A stretch of 64,000 nucleotides of DNA from a virus: IMG/VR virus record IMGVR_UViG_3300047510_000533, positions 1-64,000 of that record; one strand, given 5' to 3'. Position numbers and translations under genes: made by a program. Under the pieces are notes generated by a model that saw nothing but the letters and a program-made list of their open reading frames with translations, was not told the origin of the DNA and searched no databases. Position 1 is the first letter of the stretch. Each line of letters starts with the position of its first letter. This document shows positions 16,498-24,500 of this stretch, one piece after another.

Positions 16498-17033
16498 TTT
16501 TGAGGAAGGCTTAGCCCTTCCTCAACTTTGGTGACTTGGACCCCAGATTGTTTGAGGAATCTGATTCCCGCATCATCTCTATAGTCTTTACCATAGTAAA
16601 CACGATTAATCCCAGACTGATAGATAAGTTTGGCGCAATCGAGGCAAGGGCTATGAGTAACAAAAAGATCGGCACCAACGCCAGACTCAGTACTACGAGC
16701 CAATTTTGCGATAGCATTTGTTTCGGCATGTAACACCTCCGGTTTAGTTTTTAAACGATACCTTTTAGTAAATCCTTGGTCGGTATCACTCCATTCAGTA
16801 AAAGGCCACTGCTCTTCAATTTCGTCTGGATTTAACCAACCTCCTGCTCCTCGATCCATATACTCTCGATCTTCACAGTTGTTTTCCCAACCGGCCGGCA
16901 TACCATTGTAACCCATTGACACGACTCTATCGTCTTTTACAATCACAGCGCCAACTTGTAATCGTTGGGCGTGACTCATTTTTGCCACTCGACTAGCAAA
17001 GTCGTTGTATAATTGTATAAACTTTTGTTTCAT
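16494..17033 (-). CDS. dCMP deaminase
   Basis: A 179-aa zinc deaminase with H102-A-E104 and P129-C130-L-D-C133, the zinc and proton-shuttle residues of the dCMP/cytidine deaminase family, and GAVIVKDDRVVSMGYNG near the N-terminus. It would convert dCMP to dUMP for thymidylate synthesis, as T4 gpcd does. It overlaps the upstream ferredoxin gene by 4 bp and its stop converges with that of phoH (4-bp overlap). A 10-bp hairpin at 16500-16525 lies within its last codons. Confidence 0.92.
   Translation of the reverse strand: MKQKFIQLYNDFASRVAKMSHAQRLQVGAVIVKDDRVVSMGYNGMPAGWENNCEDREYMDRGAGGWLNPDEIEEQWPFTEWSDTDQGFTKRYRLKTKPEVLHAETNAIAKLARSTESGVGADLFVTHSPCLDCAKLIYQSGINRVYYGKDYRDDAGIRFLKQSGVQVTKVEEGLSLPQN
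16500..16525. terminator. Stem-loop at convergent gene ends
   Basis: A 10-bp perfect inverted repeat (16500-16509 with 16516-16525, 6-nt loop) sits just after the phoH stop and inside the last codons of the deaminase gene. No T-tract follows on either strand, so terminator strength is uncertain. Confidence 0.45.
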
Positions 17034-17353
17034 TCTTCTAGCATGGCTCTTTTGTTAGGTACATCTTTCCATGATTCGGCACTGACCATTGCTTGTTTTT
17101 TAACGGTAATAACTGGCCAATTCTTACTCAACCGAGCGTTGAGGTCAATCCACTCTTGTAAATTTGGATAATCATCATCGTCCGCTACAATAGCATTTAC
17201 TGGACAGGCATCGACACAGACATGACAGTCAATACATTCGTCGGGATTAATTGCTAAGAAATTTGGACCTTCATGGAACGCATCAACTGGACATACCTCT
17301 ACACAGTCAGTATGCTTACATCTAATACAATTTTCTGTGACAACGTAGGTCAT
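17030..17353 (-). CDS. Seven-iron-type (FdxA-like) ferredoxin
   Basis: A 107-aa ferredoxin with CIRCKHTDCVEVCP and CIDCHVCVDACP. The first motif has the CxxCxxxxCxxxCP spacing of 3Fe-4S/4Fe-4S proteins and the second the standard CxxCxxCxxxCP. The C-terminal extension (NARLSKNWPVITVKK) matches proteobacterial FdxA-like ferredoxins. It donates single electrons; the partner enzyme is not in the window. It sits between the clamp loader and dCMP deaminase genes, overlapping both, so it is made early with replication and nucleotide genes. Confidence 0.93.
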   Translation of the reverse strand: MTYVVTENCIRCKHTDCVEVCPVDAFHEGPNFLAINPDECIDCHVCVDACPVNAIVADDDDYPNLQEWIDLNARLSKNWPVITVKKQAMVSAESWKDVPNKRAMLEE

Positions 17354-18276
17354 TATTGTAATCTTGACAATCTAATCAATGTAGCGGCTAAGTTAATTTC
17401 GGCATCTGCTACAGAAATGTGATCAACTAAACCTTGTTTAATGATAAGAACAGCATTGTCTTGTAATTCTTCTGTGCCACCAAATAAATTAATATTGTCA
17501 TACATCCAACGATAGATATCTTCCATTTCCTCTGGGCGAGCTTGGCTACACAATAATTTACGTGCCTCTCCTATTTTTCCCTTCTTGAACAGTTCTACCA
17601 TCTCAATTCTATAATCAGTACTAGCATCGTTGACTTCTGGAGCATGAAGTTTTCCATCTAAACTGTTCATTTGAATGTTATTAATACACTTACGCAGATC
17701 TGGATATGTACCTTTGACATAGGTATCTAAAGTATCTAAGTCAAATTCAACATTTTCCTCTACAAGAATAGTTGCCACACGGGCAGTAAACTCTGTTAGA
17801 TCAGTTTTTTCAATATGTACCTGTTGGCAACGACTGTGTAGTGCTGGAATAATTCTATTAGGATAGTTACAAGTAAGAATAAATCTTACGCTGTGACTGT
17901 ATTCTTCCATAAGATTACGCAGTGCTGGCTGTACTGACTGCGGATTCAAATAATCAGCCTCATCTAAGATAACAACTTTAAATTCGCCAAACGGCATAGT
18001 TTGACAAAATCCTGTTAGTTTATCGTTAAGCCATTCAATCTTACGACCTTCTTTACTAGCGTTGGCTAATAAAACGTCAGTATCTTGAACATCTAACTCG
18101 TTAACTAAAATTTTTGCCAGAGTAGTTTTACCAACACCTGCGTTACCACTGAACAGTAGATGTGGAATACTACCGTCTTTGACCCACTGGTCAATTTGAC
18201 TTTTTTGACGTTCGTCTTTAAACACATAACCATCCAGTGTGCTAGGACGATACTTTTCTACCCATAATTCTTTCAT
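17353..18276 (-). CDS. 44: Sliding-clamp loader ATPase (T4 gp44-like)
   Basis: A 307-aa AAA+ clamp loader subunit of the T4 gp44/RFC small-subunit type. It starts with the RFC-box-like WVEKYRPSTLDGYV, has Walker A GNAGVGKT (44-51), Walker B VVILDEAD, and the arginine-finger SRC motif (HSRCQQ). It would load the sliding clamp for the phage polymerase. It overlaps the small zinc-finger gene by ATGA upstream and shares one base with the ferredoxin start. Its usual partner (gp62) was not seen in this window. Confidence 0.93.
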   Translation of the reverse strand: MKELWVEKYRPSTLDGYVFKDERQKSQIDQWVKDGSIPHLLFSGNAGVGKTTLAKILVNELDVQDTDVLLANASKEGRKIEWLNDKLTGFCQTMPFGEFKVVILDEADYLNPQSVQPALRNLMEEYSHSVRFILTCNYPNRIIPALHSRCQQVHIEKTDLTEFTARVATILVEENVEFDLDTLDTYVKGTYPDLRKCINNIQMNSLDGKLHAPEVNDASTDYRIEMVELFKKGKIGEARKLLCSQARPEEMEDIYRWMYDNINLFGGTEELQDNAVLIIKQGLVDHISVADAEINLAATLIRLSRLQ

Positions 18277-18425
18277 TGTTTGCCCTTAAAGAGATTTTTA
18301 ATAGATTTAAATAAATTTAGATACCTAAAGTGGTAATCAGTTAGCATTGGAGTAACATGCGGACAACGTCCCTGTCTCCAATCGCAATTTGGTTTTATTT
18401 CTTCTTTACAGATTTCGCATTTCAT
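18273..18425 (-). CDS. 50-aa zinc-finger-like protein
   Basis: A short frame (ATG 18423-18425, stop TGA 18273-18275) fitting exactly between two genes with ATGA overlaps on both sides. The 50-aa product begins MKCEICKEEIKPNCDW and continues to RCPHV, giving Cys3, Cys6, Cys14, Cys21 and His23 as likely zinc ligands, followed by a basic amphipathic C-terminus. I recognise similar small Cys-rich proteins in T4-like marine phages. It may bind nucleic acid or the clamp loader; this is inferred from position. Confidence 0.78.
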   Translation of the reverse strand: MKCEICKEEIKPNCDWRQGRCPHVTPMLTDYHFRYLNLFKSIKNLFKGKQ

Positions 18426-18835
18426 TTTTTAGCCTCTGCGTCTACTACACGCTGTCTTAATTCGGTTGTTGAGAAACTGTGTTTACGTTGATTAAAATAA
18501 TAGTCCATAGCAATATCATGTCCAGTAAATTCTTTGCCTGCGTATTCTTCACCTAATATTCTAACATTAATAGGAAAAGAAAGCAAGATGTCTCGAAGTT
18601 CTCGTTCTGTTGAATACGGAACAATTTGATCTACAAATTTACAGGCCTTTAATTGAGCCCATCGTTCAAATACACCCTGAACTGGTTTATTTTTAGTATT
18701 TGGTCTGTCAATAGTAGGGTCAGTTTGCAACCCAACTATTAAAAAATCACATTGCGTTTTTGCTTCTTCAAGCATCATAACATGTCCGGCATGAAACAAA
18801 TCAAATGTCGAACAAGTAAAACCAACTTTCATCAA
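18422..18835 (-). CDS. TagD-like cytidylyltransferase
   Basis: A 137-aa small nucleotidyltransferase of the glycerol-3-phosphate cytidylyltransferase type. It has FTCSTFDLFHAGH (H15-A-G-H18) and the C-terminal FSTTELRQR motif (ISTTxxR equivalent), and it covers the single-domain family length. It would transfer CMP or another nucleotidyl group to a phospho-alcohol or sugar-phosphate. It overlaps the upstream cupin gene by 4 bp, so the two probably act together, for example in making an activated small molecule or DNA/glycan modification precursor. The substrate is unknown. Confidence 0.85.
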   Translation of the reverse strand: MMKVGFTCSTFDLFHAGHVMMLEEAKTQCDFLIVGLQTDPTIDRPNTKNKPVQGVFERWAQLKACKFVDQIVPYSTERELRDILLSFPINVRILGEEYAGKEFTGHDIAMDYYFNQRKHSFSTTELRQRVVDAEAKK

Positions 18836-19161
18836 TGATTCCTTTTACCGTCGAATACACAGTTAAACACTAAATCGGACTCTCCAGTATTCCAAACTTT
18901 GTGAAACAATCCGTCTGGAATTAATACAATGTCCCCACCTTCGACTTCATATAAGTCGTCACCGACTTGAATACTGCCACGACCATACATAAAAAAATAA
19001 ACTTCTTCTTGGCCTTGGTGATAGTGTCCGTTTGTATTTTGTCCTACATGTAAAATAGTTTGACTCAATACAAGATTTTTAAGTGTCTTATTATCTCGTA
19101 GCGTATAAACAGCATTAGCCTTAATGATGTCTCCGCCGATATTATTGGTGTTTACTTTCAT
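18832..19161 (-). CDS. Cupin protein, probably read from a leaderless mRNA
   Basis: A 109-aa single-domain cupin. The metal-binding half-motif GHYHQGQEEVYFFMYGRG is followed by GDIVLIPDGLFHKVWN, giving two His, one Glu and a later His as ligands. Similar small cupins include sugar-phosphate isomerases and regulators, so the reaction is not defined. The start codon begins 7 nt after the -10 box of a perfect sigma70 promoter (19168-19196), leaving no room for a ribosome binding site. It is the first gene of the operon running to 16494. Confidence 0.85.
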   Translation of the reverse strand: MKVNTNNIGGDIIKANAVYTLRDNKTLKNLVLSQTILHVGQNTNGHYHQGQEEVYFFMYGRGSIQVGDDLYEVEGGDIVLIPDGLFHKVWNTGESDLVFNCVFDGKRNH

Positions 19162-19167
19162 CTTTAC

Positions 19168-19196
19168 ATTATAAAGATAAAAAAAGGGTCTGTCAA
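19168..19196 (-). promoter_or_regulatory. Consensus sigma70 promoter, leaderless geometry
   Basis: Minus-strand TTGACA (19191-19196), 17-bp spacer, TATAAT (19168-19173), then six bases and ATG. The -35 box is exactly the 6-nt loop of the terminator hairpin at 19183-19204. Confidence 0.88.
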
Positions 19197-19204
19197 GACC
19201 CTTT
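19179..19204 (-). terminator. Terminator whose loop is a -35 box
   Basis: An 8-bp stem (AAAGGGTC, 19183-19190, with 19197-19204) and a 6-nt loop; on the minus strand it ends in seven T residues. It begins four bases after the stop of the MazG-like gene and ends that transcript. The loop reads TTGACA and serves the cupin promoter. Confidence 0.85.
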
Positions 19205-19208
19205 GGTG

Positions 19209-19574
19209 TTATTTAACAAACGGTTTTAAATCGGGCGGTGTCCACCCTACAGGTTTGAGAACCTTACCATCTTCACGTTTACGAACTTTACCTGTATCTT
19301 TGTCAATTTTGGCAAAGTTAGTACGCATAACTTCTTTCCAAGCACCTTCTGCGTCGGCACCCATACTATGAACAGCACCTATAGTAACAACCAAAATATC
19401 AATCAACGCATCTAATGTTTCTACTTTATCGTTGTTTGTAATAGCATCAATGAGTTCATTACATTCCTCATTGATTAGTTTTACGTATAGTTCAAACTGT
19501 GCGGAGTTAACATCATCTACGGACTGATCACATGCCCGCATGAACTTTTCTTGATCTCTAAACGGATTGGTCAT
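19209..19574 (-). CDS. MazG-like nucleotide pyrophosphohydrolase
   Basis: A 121-aa all-alpha NTP pyrophosphatase-like protein with the EECNE metal motif (ExxE) and a second ETLDALID helix (ExxD). The family hydrolyses NTPs or phosphoribosyl-ATP to monophosphates; marine phages often carry MazG-like members. The C-terminal 35 residues (VRKREDGKVLKPVGWTPPDL) are typical of phage forms. It overlaps the GroES-like gene by 4 bp and is followed directly by a terminator. The exact nucleotide substrate cannot be read from sequence. Confidence 0.82.
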   Translation of the reverse strand: MTNPFRDQEKFMRACDQSVDDVNSAQFELYVKLINEECNELIDAITNNDKVETLDALIDILVVTIGAVHSMGADAEGAWKEVMRTNFAKIDKDTGKVRKREDGKVLKPVGWTPPDLKPFVK

Positions 19575-19912
19575 AGCAGTCCAATCTGAGCGTCTTTGGG
19601 CTGTTCAGGATCCCAGAGCATCACACAATCTGTGTCAATAAGACGGATTGTCTTTTTCTCTCCAGAATCTTCTTCAATTTCGATACCTCTACTCCAGCGA
19701 CCATGTTCTACTAAGACCCAGTCTCCAACGCCGTATACTTCGTTGTGATTTGGACCTACAGCATATACCCGAGCCCAACGAGGATGTATACCATGATCCT
19801 TGCCATCGTCGCTCATAAGAAAAATTCCACTTTTGGTTTGTTGTTCACCAAAGTTCATATCACTTACCAATACTTTATCTCGTAATGGTTTGATTTTACC
19901 TCGAACAGCCAT
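19571..19912 (-). CDS. GroES-like co-chaperonin
   Basis: A 113-aa GroES-fold co-chaperonin. The N-terminal KIKPLRDKVLVSDMNFGEQQTKSGIFLM contains the GroES beta-barrel start and mobile loop (GEQQTKSGIFL), the loop that docks to GroEL. VYAVGPN and the C-terminal CVMLW match the barrel ends. T4 gp31 has the analogous role of helping host GroEL fold the capsid protein. The SD is AAGGAG. It lies in the same early operon as the 71-aa and DnaE-like genes. Confidence 0.88.
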   Translation of the reverse strand: MAVRGKIKPLRDKVLVSDMNFGEQQTKSGIFLMSDDGKDHGIHPRWARVYAVGPNHNEVYGVGDWVLVEHGRWSRGIEIEEDSGEKKTIRLIDTDCVMLWDPEQPKDAQIGLL

Positions 19913-19921
19913 TAGCTCTCC

Positions 19922-20137
19922 TTATTTTTTATTTTCAGATTGCTCGTAAAAGTCTTTAAGAATATCTTCTCTTTTACGAACGATTTTACCACCTGCTCCT
20001 AATTGGTCACCGCGAGCATTTACACGAGCGTTTCCGACAGCAGGTGTAAGTTCGTTGCGTTGACGAAGCAGATCCATGTCAATGGTTTTACCATTGGCAG
20101 TTCTATATACTTTTTTTGGTGTTGGTTTTTGTGGCAT
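19922..20137 (-). CDS. Conserved 71-aa T4-like phage protein
   Basis: A basic 71-aa protein with a very strong SD (AGGAGGT). The segments TANGKTIDMDLLRQRNELTPAVGN and GGKIVRKREDILKDFYE are familiar from many T4-like marine phages. There is no catalytic motif and no transmembrane helix; the C-terminal half is a charged helix. Function unknown. A TATAAT-like box is present upstream (20152-20157), but there is no matching -35, so I do not call a promoter. Confidence 0.72.
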   Translation of the reverse strand: MPQKPTPKKVYRTANGKTIDMDLLRQRNELTPAVGNARVNARGDQLGAGGKIVRKREDILKDFYEQSENKK

Positions 20138-20164
20138 TTTAGTACCTCCTAATTATATATGTAC

Positions 20165-20665
20165 TTATCTCAAAAATTCTCGCCAGTCTAGATTATATTT
20201 TATGCTGTCTATTCGATGTACTCCTATTAAGAAAAGTACATAACTGGCCACACTAGATCCTCTGCCCACACCCCAAATAACTTGATTTTTCTTACAAGTG
20301 TCAACAAAGTATTTTAACCAGCGTAACAGATCTAGCATATTTCTATCTCTAAATTCTTGGAGTTCTTCAATAAGTCGCTGGTAGTTTTCTTTTGGACAAA
20401 CATTGACTAAAAAGCCTTCTATGTCCATATTTTGATACTCGTCGGGCATGAACCAAGTTTTCTGTAAAGACTGATCAAAGTCTTCAATAGAGATGTCTAA
20501 CTCTTGGTAAATTTTAAGTGGAGTGTTAGATACGGAATTGTATTTTTGAATATGACTGTCGTCATCGACTAAAATATTTTGAAGAATATCCGATTTACCT
20601 TTGTAAATAATTTCTACAATTTCATCGGAAGAGTATACAGGAATACCAAATTTATCTAGTCTCAT
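20165..20665 (-). CDS. DnaE-like fragment ending before the catalytic Asp motif
   Basis: A 166-aa protein. Residues 105-166 match the DnaE (Pol III alpha) region leading into the palm: LLRWLKYFVDTCKKN, VIWGVGRGSSVASYVLFLIG (family GPGRGS motif) and YNLDWREFLR (family LxFERFL). The frame stops where bacterial DnaE continues with the PDxDxDF catalytic aspartates, so it cannot be a polymerase. No PHP domain precedes it. Stable small size and a dedicated promoter with leaderless geometry (ATG 7 nt after the -10 box) argue for a functional reduced protein rather than decay. Confidence 0.78.
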   Translation of the reverse strand: MRLDKFGIPVYSSDEIVEIIYKGKSDILQNILVDDDSHIQKYNSVSNTPLKIYQELDISIEDFDQSLQKTWFMPDEYQNMDIEGFLVNVCPKENYQRLIEELQEFRDRNMLDLLRWLKYFVDTCKKNQVIWGVGRGSSVASYVLFLIGVHRIDSIKYNLDWREFLR

Positions 20666-20671
20666 AGGACT

Positions 20672-20700
20672 ATTTTAATTGACATTAATTAAATTGTCAA
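20672..20700 (-). promoter_or_regulatory. Sigma70 promoter, leaderless geometry (DnaE-like gene)
   Basis: Minus-strand TTGACA (20695-20700), 17-bp spacer, TAAAAT (20672-20677), six bases, ATG. It lies in the last codons and stop of the upstream gene. An inverted TTGACA/TGTCAA pair, 10 bp apart, covers the -35 side. Confidence 0.83.
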
Positions 20701-20908
20701 GATCTGTATCGCGTTTTTGACTAATTTCTTCCCACATTTTAGATCGACGTACTGCCAATTCTTCTTTATATGACTCTAACATTACCAGCACTTGGTGTTG
20801 AAGTGCTGGATTTCTAGCCGCTTGGAAATATTTTCTTGAAAGTTCTTGTATCTTAGTTTCAAGTTCAGAGTCTTTGAGACTCTTAGTATTTTCCATTAAT
20901 GGATGCAT
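20675..20908 (-). CDS. Conserved 77-aa helical T4-like phage protein
   Basis: A 77-aa, almost entirely helical protein (LKDSELETKIQELSRKYFQAARNP...). I recognise the type from T4-like marine phages, where it is unnamed. The start ATG (20906-20908) lies two bases after the stop of the structural gene upstream; a later in-frame Met (residue 5) is possible. Its last codons contain the promoter of the DnaE-like gene. Function unknown. Confidence 0.68.
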   Translation of the reverse strand: MHPLMENTKSLKDSELETKIQELSRKYFQAARNPALQHQVLVMLESYKEELAVRRSKMWEEISQKRDTDLDNLINVN

Positions 20909-20909
20909 A

Positions 20910-21527
20910 TTAACTCGCTACTAGAGTAAATTGTCCAAGGTATCGTGCGTAAATGTTAACACCGCCGTCGAATGTCCAAAACTCAAAAATTTTAGCATCT
21001 GTAGAGTCTACACTAAGAATGGTTTCAATGTCCATTCCGTCTCTTGGCCATGCTTCGTCGTATAAGAAATTTAAACCAGATGGATAGACAAATTCAAAGT
21101 ATTGAGTAGATCCTAATTGAGAAGTAATTTGAACTCTCAAAGGACCATATCTACCGGCCTCTGGCCAGTTATCAAATCTCAATACCTGAGGATTTGAAGA
21201 ACTAGTTCCTGTTTTGTTTAGTGCAAAACTTTGATAAGGACCGTTAGAAAAATCAATTGGCTGACCTTCTGGATCATTATTGTTTACGCCAGTTAAATCA
21301 AAAGAATCATACGACACATTTCCTAAATTAACATTAGAAATAGTATTGCCGTTTAAATTTCCGCCTTCTGTGCGGCTAAGAGTTGTTCCTTGTAGGCTTT
21401 CAATGTCTGTTTTAGCCTGGGCTAAACTATCTTTAATAGAAGCAAAGTTATCACGAAAACCCTGGCTTTCGTTATCAATTCCTGCTACGGGGAATTGAGC
21501 ATCAATTTCTGTTACGCGATATGGCAT
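20910..21527 (-). CDS. Baseplate/fibre structural protein
   Basis: A 205-aa protein. The N-terminal 45 residues (FPVAGIDNESQGFRDNFASIKDSL) are the short helix-forming start typical of marine T4-like fibre or baseplate proteins and resemble the starts of the two proteins at 25957 and 26545. A Gly/Asn-rich segment (GNLNGNTISNVNLGNV) and beta-rich C-terminus follow. Late promoter (21551-21557) and SD AAGGATA. It is the last gene of the structural block. Role inferred from neighbourhood and composition. Confidence 0.75.
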   Translation of the reverse strand: MPYRVTEIDAQFPVAGIDNESQGFRDNFASIKDSLAQAKTDIESLQGTTLSRTEGGNLNGNTISNVNLGNVSYDSFDLTGVNNNDPEGQPIDFSNGPYQSFALNKTGTSSSNPQVLRFDNWPEAGRYGPLRVQITSQLGSTQYFEFVYPSGLNFLYDEAWPRDGMDIETILSVDSTDAKIFEFWTFDGGVNIYARYLGQFTLVAS

Positions 21528-21550
21528 TTGTTAGGTATCCTTATATCCGA

Positions 21551-21557
21551 TATTTAT
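21551..21557 (-). promoter_or_regulatory. T4-type late promoter
   Basis: Minus-strand GATAAATATC lies 23 bp upstream of ATG 21527 and abuts the stop codon of the 1051-aa structural gene. Confidence 0.7.
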
Positions 21558-24500
21558 CATATGTTATACTTGAAATCCACAAATTTTAGATATTTTTCTT
21601 GGACTTCGTTTAAGTCTGAATCTATGATAAATCTATCAATTTCAAAATCTAATTGTCTAAAATCAAAATTACTGTTGGTAATATTTTCTAAAATAAATGT
21701 TCCTTCTCCCGGCAAGCAGTAACAAATAGGAATGGCTTTAACAAATCCAGTGGCCGCTGTGCGGTTATCCTGAGGAGTAACCATCCATAACGGTAAAAAG
21801 TCATTTTCGGTAATTCCTACTTCGCTGATATTTTTTCTAATATTTTTAATGCTACTTGGGTAAACATATTCTAAATCGTCACCGCTGATTTTAATATTTC
21901 GGCTGTCAATAGTTACTGGAGTACGTATTGGGTCAAATCTATCATAGGCCTGTTCATTCATTTTGTCGTTAACAAATGAATTTTCATAGGTAACTGCGCC
22001 GTTAGATACAGTGCCTAATTTTCCAGTTACTGGATCTCTTTTTGTTTGATTAATTTTTACAGGACTATTAGTATCATTAGATAATTTGATTCTATTAGAC
22101 ACACTGCCCTTGGCAGTTTCGTAACCATCCATGACTTCAAGATAAATCACTTCGTAGAGTATTTCATTGGATCCTTGTTGTTTTGCTATGGCTTTTTTAG
22201 TTCCGCCTATTTTAAATCGTTTCCTCTTAGCATTCTTTGAGATGGCCCCAATATAATTTGCCATTTCTTTACTTTCTATACCTGCGTAGATTAACATTTT
22301 TAAATCAGTTTGAATACCGTATTCAGGGTCACCGAGTCGATATATCTTGTCTGGAGTAAAAATAGTAGTATCGTTGATAAAGTTATAAAAGAGATCTCGT
22401 TTTTCTTTCTTTGGTAAAGGTTTAGTATAGATATTACTGTATAGTGTTAGATCGTTGGCTCCTACTCTTAATAAAAATTCTCTGTTCACTGAGCTAAATC
22501 TAAACTGGTCTTGTGCGTTAATGGTAAATTTATAAACTCGATCAAAGGTGGTAGTATTGCCGTCAAAGGTAGTAACGCCGTCACTATAATCAAATAAGGT
22601 AAATCCTGAGATCGAATTTGATCTAAACTGATTAATTTTCCCAATAATATTTCCAGTTTCGGATAATGTTAATCCTGATGGAAGATTACCGTCAACTAAA
22701 GAATATCTTAAAATAGCATTAGGTACAGTAGTTCTTGCTTCTACTTTTAAAATACTTGGGTAACTTGGTCTAATATCACCTAGGTCAGCATCTGTTAAGA
22801 AATTAATAACACTGTCAACTTCACCAAGAATTGCTATGTCAAAAGTTTTAGCACTGCGTTGAGTTGAAAACTCTTCAGACACTGGCTGAAAATAAGACTT
22901 ACGTATTTCGTACCCGTCAATAATATTTGTAATTAAATTTTCTTTGAGTTTTAATTCTGCGTAGTCACCACCTAGAATATCTTCACTGATGTAACCGTCT
23001 ATAGTATATACTGTGGGTCCAATACGAATTGTGTCACCTATTAAAAATGAAGGGTCTTCTGAAGGTAACGGAAGTATTCTTAGAAAATTTTGTCCCACAG
23101 GAGCATCTGCGGCAACAACAATAATAATTTCTATCTCAGTTAGATCTTCTTTGTCGTACTTGATAGCATCTATGGTAAATTTAAAATTCTTAGTAATTGC
23201 TGGTTGATATGGAATAAAACCAAAAATTTCTCCAGTATTCGTATCTAAAAATAAACCATCTGGTAAACGACTAGCAGTTAAATCTGGATTAATTGTTCTA
23301 AGACTGTAAGTAACAGGACCAATAGCCGGATTAGGATCAAATGTATCTAATGAAATAGTAATGTAGTTATTTGCTCTACGTAGACCTAGGTTAGAAGCAC
23401 TTAACCATATAGGAGCTCTTAGATATGTTGCGTCGCCAGTAAATGCGGAATTACCTATTTGTACTATGGTATTATCAGATCTTAAAAAGTCATCTCCAAC
23501 TACAAATATTCTAAATCTTCTTTTTGACACAGTTTCGCCGTCAGTGACACTGACAATAAATTCATAATTGCGATTTAGTTTACGGGGAGTAACTACATTT
23601 AGATAATTAGGATCGGATATATTTGGTCTTGTTCCGAAGTCGTATGGGTAAGCATCAAATAAGTTTGTGTCATAAAATCCTTCTCGAGCCGTTAAATCTA
23701 AATTTAAAATAGGATCTACAATACCATAAATTCTTCCGTTGGTGTCTAAGGTTAGTCCTGGAGGTAAATCGCCGTCACCATCTGCGATAAAGTATTCTAA
23801 AATTTGTCCAGAAGATAGATCGTTATCAATAGCCTGTAATTGAAAATCTACAAGACTGTTGTCCAACACAAAAGTTAAAGGTTGATTTTTTAATGTAACA
23901 GTACCTATGGATGATTTTAACGGAGTATCGGCACCCGGTCTTCTATACACTATTTCGGTGCGTAATCGTTGGTTATAAGTTTCTTCAGAGTCTCCAGGAT
24001 TAACTTCTGGTTGTAACAGTTCAGCCCCGTTGATATTAAAAGTTCCATCGCTACAAATAATGTCTACACGATTGCCGTATAAAAAATTATGGGGTATTTC
24101 TGTAATCGCAGTACAGATATTACTTGTTCTTTTTACTTGAACAATATTAGATATTCTAGCAGTATAAGGACCTACTGGCAGTTGACCAGAAGGCTGTGTA
24201 AATGTTTCGTAATATTCTAAATTAGGCGGAGTAATACCGGTGGCTGTTTTTATCACTAGATATTCTTTATTATTATATCTAATTACAGCACCTGGATTAA
24301 ATGTTTGCGTTGGTGAGTAATCTCTAACAGATATACTAGGATCTTGACCTGGTGTAACCCACTGTGGTGAATCAGGACCTGCTACAGTAATAGCAAAGGT
24401 TCGATCGCTGACTTCGTTATCTTTTTTAGCCCGTATTACAAACGTACTTTTAACACTTCTAGAAACTTCAAAAGTGGATCCTACGATCAACCATTTTTCT

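Noticed and set aside
20152-20180. Possible sigma70 promoter for the 71-aa gene
   Set aside because: TATAAT is present, but the sequence 17 bp upstream is AGAATT, unlike the TTGACA seen in all other early promoters here.
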